Below are positions 29,989 to 33,048 of a DNA stretch of 33,048 nucleotides, piece after piece. A program made the position numbers and the translations under genes. The stretch is taken from the IMG/VR virus record IMGVR_UViG_3300009149_000153, positions 1-33,048 of that record. One strand, 5' to 3'. The stretch is from a virus. Within the stretch, counting starts at the first letter, position 1. Every line of letters begins with the position of its first letter. The notes beneath the pieces are model-generated. The model searched no databases, had not been told where the DNA came from, and worked only from the letters and a program-made list of their open reading frames with translations.

Positions 29989-30671
29989 GCGTTAGCCTTA
30001 ATTGCTAGGGTGTCATATAGCGCCTCAACCATTAGCGCCTGCGTGGCCGGGTCAGCGGTCCACAGTTGCGATCCGCTCAGGTTGTTGGCAGGGTACGCCG
30101 CGTCGACATCGAACTGCGTCAGACGGCCGCCGGCCTGCATTTCAGAGATCCACGCGAACAGCTCGCCGGGGTTGGTGGGCGCTTTCGGGCCAGCGTTAGC
30201 GGGTGCAGCGGCCGCGCTCCACACTTTCGACACGTCCACGTCTGCTTGTGCTGTGTCGGCATTAGTGACCGTTGTCACAGCGGCAAGGGCTGCGGCGTAC
30301 CAGGCGTCATACTCGGCCTCAGTTGGGCCGTTTTCGCCGCCCTTCTTCTTCCATTGGCCCTTGGTCTTACCGCTGGCATAAAAAGATTTTGCTGCATTGG
30401 CGCACATCTGTGGGTTGTATGCCACGCCCTTCTCGTCCACGCGGCTAGAGTCGCCCGCCGTTGGTGCCACGTCTTTGTCGCCTTCGTCATCACTGCCCGC
30501 GACAGGTTCCGCCTGCTGACTGCCTACTGGCGCAATAATCTGGGGCGGTACGCCCGCTGGCGCGGGTGCTGGGGTGTTTGCTAGCGCATCGCCTTGGCCT
30601 ATTGCTGTCAACGCTTGGCCTATTGCCAGTGCGATGTCTTTGCGGTCGGATGGAAATTCGATTTTAATCAT
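29985..30671 (-). CDS. Unknown protein of the recombination/ssDNA operon
   Basis: A 228-aa protein, first in an operon with the DUF2800 nuclease and the ssDNA-binding protein. After a short N-terminal domain (MIKIEFPSDRKDIALAIGQA) comes a Pro/Ala-rich and then acidic linker (30-80). A helical central part follows with GVAYNPQMCANAAKSFYASG and QWKKKGGENGPTEAEYDAWY, then an Ala-rich linker. It ends in a compact domain (NPGELFAWISEMQAGGRLTQ, with a DVDAAYPAN turn). Proteins of this modular type often accompany DUF2815 genes, but the role is unknown. The strong promoter at 30714-30743 lies 43 bases upstream; AAGG precedes the ATG. Confidence 0.75.
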   Translation of the reverse strand: MIKIEFPSDRKDIALAIGQALTAIGQGDALANTPAPAPAGVPPQIIAPVGSQQAEPVAGSDDEGDKDVAPTAGDSSRVDEKGVAYNPQMCANAAKSFYASGKTKGQWKKKGGENGPTEAEYDAWYAAALAAVTTVTNADTAQADVDVSKVWSAAAAPANAGPKAPTNPGELFAWISEMQAGGRLTQFDVDAAYPANNLSGSQLWTADPATQALMVEALYDTLAIKANA

Positions 30672-30713
30672 TTTGCCTTGTTCCTTGTTTCAGTTTGTTG
30701 GTTTACGGTTTAA

Positions 30714-30752
30714 AGTATATCTGTTAATTTTCGCAATAGTCAATAACTATTT
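30714..30752 (-). promoter_or_regulatory. Sigma70 promoter with palindromic operator over the -35 (ssDNA-binding operon)
   Basis: On the minus strand TTGACT (30743-30738), 18 bases and TATACT (30719-30714): both hexamers differ from consensus at one position. The inverted repeat ATAGT-TATTG-ACTAT (30750-30736) covers the -35. The 17-mer at 30736-30752 is repeated exactly at 32376-32392. It directly follows the stop of a 45-aa gene. Confidence 0.75.
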
Positions 30753-30753
30753 T

Positions 30754-30891
30754 CTAAAAGGTAAATAAGAATGTTAATGACTTCGCGCCCCCATCGTCAT
30801 GCCCCATCTCGACTTCAAGGTCTCCGTCTGGGTCGAACTTTGACCCGACGAACAGGTGGCGCCGGTTGTTTGTTGTAGACGTTATTCTCAT
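30754..30891 (-). CDS. Very small unknown protein (45 aa)
   Basis: A 45-aa protein starting ATG after AGGTAAAAGG, 11 bases beyond the upstream gene's stop. It reads MRITSTTNNRRHLFVGSKFD and continues with an acidic middle (DGDLEVEMGHDDGG) and a hydrophobic beta-like end (SLTFLFTF). This suggests a small beta-hairpin protein. It is the last gene before the promoter of the ssDNA-binding operon. Support comes from the ribosome binding site, tight packing and a start and stop that fill the gap exactly; there is no family match. Confidence 0.55.
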   Translation of the reverse strand: MRITSTTNNRRHLFVGSKFDPDGDLEVEMGHDDGGAKSLTFLFTF

Positions 30892-30902
30892 GGCCTTTTA
30901 CC

Positions 30903-31157
30903 TCACTTTTCTGAGCGCTTGGCCCAGTCGATTTCTTTGATTTTCTCGACGGTGTCGGCTGCTTGTTCCAGTACGCCGAGTGCCCGTTGGACGTTCTTGT
31001 CTAACTCGCCGTTGACCACCGCAGCGTCGGCCACCCTTTGCCCGCGGACGAGGTGGCCCTCGAGTGCTGCCCGTATACCTTCGGACCGGATGCTGGTTAG
31101 CGAAAGCAACAGGGCGACGCGTTCGGCCGATTCGTGGCCAGCTAACAGCCTGCGCAT
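30903..31157 (-). CDS. Small helical unknown protein (84 aa)
   Basis: An 84-aa protein, almost entirely helical (MRRLLAGHESAERVALLLSL, then GIRAALEGHLVRGQRVADAA and ALGVLEQAADTVEKIKEIDW). The ATG at 31157 shares a base with the stop of the upstream zinc-finger gene (TAATG) and follows a GGGGG. A longer frame open upstream overlaps that gene and is not needed. The composition suggests a small dimeric helical regulator or scaffold. No family recognised. Confidence 0.68.
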   Translation of the reverse strand: MRRLLAGHESAERVALLLSLTSIRSEGIRAALEGHLVRGQRVADAAVVNGELDKNVQRALGVLEQAADTVEKIKEIDWAKRSEK

Positions 31158-31312
31158 TACTTGCGCCCCCGCAGCTTGACCGGGACGCGCGCTGTTGACA
31201 ACGCGGTACACGGTGGCGGCTCCGGGTCGTTGACGTCACAGGTCTTGCCGCAGTGACTGCAGTGCATCTCGTCGCTGTGCTGCCTTGCGTTCTTATGTTC
31301 TGGCTGGGTCAT
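31157..31312 (-). CDS. Small zinc-ribbon-like protein (51 aa)
   Basis: A 51-aa protein with cysteines placed for metal binding: MHCSHCGKTCDVNDPEPPPC at 16-35, that is C18xxC21, C25 and C35, with His17 and His20 nearby. The C-terminal end is basic (VPVKLRGRK). The ATG lies in an ATGA overlap with the methyltransferase stop. The stop overlaps the next start (TAATG), so it is translationally coupled on both sides. It may be a small nucleic-acid- or protein-binding zinc protein. The coupling and the Cys pattern make it a convincing gene despite its size. Confidence 0.75.
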   Translation of the reverse strand: MTQPEHKNARQHSDEMHCSHCGKTCDVNDPEPPPCTALSTARVPVKLRGRK

Positions 31313-32028
31313 ACCCGTATGCGCTCCTTTGCTGCGTTAAAGTAATCGGGGTCTAGTTCTATGCCGACAAAGTTGCGGCCCAGTTCTTTGGCCGCGACCC
31401 CCGTAGTCCCCACGCCCATGAACGGGTCCAGCACAGTGTCGCCGGCTTTTGTGAAGTTTGCGATCACCTGTTTGGCCAGCGCTACAGGGAAGGTGGCCCC
31501 GTGGTCTTTGTGCGCCTTCGGGCCCCGCTTTATGGACCAATGGTTCGCCAGCGTCCCGCGTTCGAACTGCGCGGACTGAAACGACCGGCTTTCGGGGGCA
31601 GAGCTCTGAAAGACGATCAGCACTTCAAACTGCGAGTTTAGCACGCCCTCACCTATTGCCGGCTGCGCGTTCACTTTGTCCCAGATAATAAACTCCTTTA
31701 CCTTGTCGTGGAACTCGCCCAACAGGCGGAACACCGCGGGTTTGTTGCCGGTGAGAAACTGCACGTTATAAAACACTAAGTCCGACACGCGCAAAAGTTG
31801 CGTCACTACCTCCTTGTTAAACTCGAAGTATTCCTCCATTGGCAAGTTGTCGTCGTACGCTTTGTACTTCGTTGACAGCTCCTTGACGATCTGCCGGGAG
31901 AGATACCGGCCGTTGCGAATGCGCAGGTTCATGTTGTACGGCGGGGACGTCAGGACGAGGTCGACGCTTTTCGACGGCAGCGTGGCGAGGACCTGCCGGC
32001 AGTCTCCCAATATCTCCGTGCTGGTCAC
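31309..32028 (-). CDS. DNA methyltransferase, N6-adenine/N4-cytosine type (beta class)
   Basis: A 239-aa methyltransferase. The catalytic motif IV TSPPYN lies at 27-32 and the S-adenosylmethionine site at the C-terminus (TVLDPFMGVGTTGVAAKELG, then FVGIELDPDYFNAA). Motif IV before the target-recognition region and motif I last is the beta arrangement. S/DPPY chemistry transfers a methyl group to an exocyclic amino group of A or C. It may protect phage DNA from host restriction or mark it for regulation. The GTG at 32028 overlaps the upstream stop (GTGA) and has GAGGG upstream; the longer open frame is basic and off-frame-like. No restriction endonuclease gene is next to it. Confidence 0.92.
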   Translation of the reverse strand: MTSTEILGDCRQVLATLPSKSVDLVLTSPPYNMNLRIRNGRYLSRQIVKELSTKYKAYDDNLPMEEYFEFNKEVVTQLLRVSDLVFYNVQFLTGNKPAVFRLLGEFHDKVKEFIIWDKVNAQPAIGEGVLNSQFEVLIVFQSSAPESRSFQSAQFERGTLANHWSIKRGPKAHKDHGATFPVALAKQVIANFTKAGDTVLDPFMGVGTTGVAAKELGRNFVGIELDPDYFNAAKERIRV

Positions 32029-32324
32029 AGTGCGGCCCTCGCTCGGGCCTGCAACTCCGGCGGCGCTTTGAGGGCGTGCTCGTCGCGGTTGGCCATGCCC
32101 TGGGCGATCACCGGCAGGCACTCGCACTCGATGGCCTTGCGCATGAGGTCCCGACGCAATGCGGCCATTGTGCCGATGTGATGTTGGATAGCTTGGGGCG
32201 TTACGTTGACGAGCGTGGCGACAGCCTCACGGGTCACGCGGGTGTATCCGTGGGTTACGGCTAGCGCCAACGCCACGGACATGATCTCGTCGCGGCGGTC
32301 TTTGGCTAGTTTACGTTTGTTCAT
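32025..32324 (-). CDS. Small TetR-like helix-turn-helix regulator
   Basis: A 99-aa protein matching only the DNA-binding part of TetR/AcrR regulators. RRDEIMSVALALAVTHGYTR is the first helix region and VTREAVATLVNVTPQAIQHH the helix-turn-helix, followed by IGTMAALRRDLMRKAI, which replaces the usual F-x-x-K segment. The ligand and dimerisation domain (~120 aa) is missing, so the ~45 residues after it (LPVIAQGMANRDEHALKAPP) must dimerise or the protein acts without a ligand. It is the first gene after the promoter at 32355-32383, whose palindrome is a natural candidate for its operator. AGGA precedes the ATG. Confidence 0.78.
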   Translation of the reverse strand: MNKRKLAKDRRDEIMSVALALAVTHGYTRVTREAVATLVNVTPQAIQHHIGTMAALRRDLMRKAIECECLPVIAQGMANRDEHALKAPPELQARARAAL

Positions 32325-32354
32325 TTGTTGTTTTCCTAATGGTAAATAAGGGAC

Positions 32355-32392
32355 ATCATGCCCCCTATTTTCCCTATAGTCAATAACTATTT
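32355..32392 (-). promoter_or_regulatory. Promoter with palindromic operator over the -35 (regulator-methyltransferase operon)
   Basis: On the minus strand TTGACT (32383-32378), 17 bases and CATGAT (32360-32355). The inverted repeat ATAGT-TATTG-ACTAT (32390-32376) covers the -35 and is identical to that of the promoter at 30714-30743. The -10 is weaker (four of six). It lies just after the stop of the 67-aa gene and 31 bases before the TetR-like start. Confidence 0.6.
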
Positions 32393-32594
32393 AGGCGACC
32401 GCGTAATCGGTGATCGCCACACGGTTGCCCTCGCCGACGTCAAACACTAGCATGCGCTTGCGGTCGATGACCGGTGTCGTCCCTGAGAACATCATGCTGC
32501 CCGCCGCTTTAATGTTTGCCGCCTGCATTGGCGTGGACGGCGTGGACGGCCGCCCGCTCGGGACAGTGTACGGCGTTATGTAGACTGTTTGCAT
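32391..32594 (-). CDS. Small unknown protein (67 aa)
   Basis: A 67-aa protein with GAGGAGG well placed before the ATG at 32594; an in-frame upstream extension lies inside the methyltransferase gene. The N-terminal part is Thr/Pro/Ser-rich (YITPYTVPSGRPSTPSTPMQ). The rest is beta-like (AAGSMMFSGTTPVIDRKRML, then VFDVGEGNRVAITDYAV). Its start overlaps the end of methyltransferase 2 by 19 bases, so the two are co-expressed. No family recognised. Confidence 0.7.
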   Translation of the reverse strand: MQTVYITPYTVPSGRPSTPSTPMQAANIKAAGSMMFSGTTPVIDRKRMLVFDVGEGNRVAITDYAVA

Positions 32595-33048
32595 TTTGCT
32601 GCCTCCTCTCGGGCTCTGGCGATCTCTGCATACTCTGGCGACATCTCGCACCCCACGGCGTTGAAGCCCTCGAGCGCGGCGGCTTTAAGTGTTGACCCTG
32701 ACCCACAGAACGGGTCGAGTAATGTGCCACCTGGCGGCGTGATCAATCGGCACAACCACTGCATAACGGCGGTCGGCTTGACGGTCGGATGGGAGTTGCC
32801 CCGCTCGCCCGACTGTATGCCCGCCCTGGGGCTATCTTGCCCCGCGCTGCCCTCTTTACGCCCGGTTATCTCGTGCGCCTGTGTCCGCGCAAAGTCTTCG
32901 AGACCTTCCTCGCGGTCCTGCTTGCTGGCCTTGGCGTGGTAGAAATAACGGTCCATAGGCTCGGGCAGGCAGCCGTCGTGCAGCACGTTGCCGGGCCAAC
33001 GCCCCTGGGAGGGTTCGGCGGCAACTCTGCCGTAGTTGCCGCCGGCCA
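32576..33048 (-). CDS. DNA methyltransferase 2, C-terminal part (cut by the window end)
   Basis: The gene runs off the right edge; 157 codons are visible. The visible part has SQGRWPGNVLHDGC, a stretch typical of phage and restriction-type N4/N6 methyltransferases after the catalytic domain. HPTVKPTAVMQWLCRLITPP and the S-adenosylmethionine motif GGTLLDPFCGSGSTLKAA, with VGCEMSPEYAEIA, follow. The catalytic (D/S)PPY motif should lie just outside the window. It is a second enzyme, distinct from the one at 31309-32028. Whether they share a target cannot be read here. A GTG at 32986 could start a shorter product, but the homologous sequence continues upstream of it. Confidence 0.88.
   Translation of the reverse strand, partial: AGGNYGRVAAEPSQGRWPGNVLHDGCLPEPMDRYFYHAKASKQDREEGLEDFARTQAHEITGRKEGSAGQDSPRAGIQSGERGNSHPTVKPTAVMQWLCRLITPPGGTLLDPFCGSGSTLKAAALEGFNAVGCEMSPEYAEIARAREEAAKCKQST

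Noticed and set aside
32029-32127. A longer N-terminus for methyltransferase 1
   Set aside because: The extra 33 residues are Arg/Pro-rich and antisense-like shadows of the regulator gene; GTG at 32028 with GAGGG and a GTGA overlap is better.

Overview
The window is most of the genome of a tailed bacteriophage with a contractile tail (myovirus morphology), or a long stretch of a prophage or contig derived from one. The host is Gram-negative: the lysis genes include a signal-anchor-type lysozyme and an overlapping Rz/Rz1 spanin pair, which is only needed where there is an outer membrane. G+C looks close to 60% by eye (not computed). No integrase, transposase, CI-like repressor, tRNA, rRNA or CRISPR array was seen, so the lifestyle is undecided. 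The right edge cuts through a methyltransferase gene, so the genome continues beyond the window.

Layout. (1) Positions 1-9800, plus strand: a lambda-style head and packaging module in near-lambda order. It runs small terminase, large terminase (gpA family), gpW-like joiner, portal (gpB), two unknown small proteins, S49 protease with a nested scaffold start (gpC/Nu3), decoration protein (gpD), major capsid protein (gpE), an FI-like protein and head-tail completion proteins. (2) 9800-20670, plus strand: a Mu-style contractile tail. It runs sheath, tube, tail-assembly chaperones joined by a canonical -1 slippery site, tape measure, gpN-like hub, LysM/gpP-like hub, gp45-like spike, gp46, gp47 (J-like), gp48 and tail fibre. 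(3) 20660-22570: lysis. The endolysin lies on the minus strand and converges on the tail fibre. The spanins, a frame-broken membrane protein and a holin-like protein are on the plus strand. (4) 22560-33048, minus strand: the replication and early region, arranged as a run of tightly overlapping genes divided by promoters. In order of transcription it holds methyltransferase 2 (partial) and a 67-aa protein; then a small TetR-like regulator, methyltransferase 1 and small proteins; then a 228-aa protein, a DUF2800 nuclease and a DUF2815-like ssDNA-binding protein with a repeat tail, closed by a terminator; then a clamp-like protein, two unknowns, a SLOG/exonuclease/family A polymerase fusion and a 64-aa protein; and last a membrane/zinc-finger operon.

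Most interesting signals: the DUF2493 (SLOG)-exonuclease-PolA fusion with a zinc-ribbon-like insertion and Leu at the Pol I 762 position; two pairs of matched minus-strand promoters with shared palindromic operator-like elements; a possible H-type pseudoknot covering the ribosome binding site of the tail chaperone gene; a rho-independent terminator for the late operon embedded in the coding sequence of the opposing endolysin; heptad Cys-Gly repeats in the gp48-like baseplate protein; and three coupled genes of 45-59 codons. No wholly new multi-gene system could be shown from sequence alone. All family assignments are by reading motifs and gene order, with no database search.
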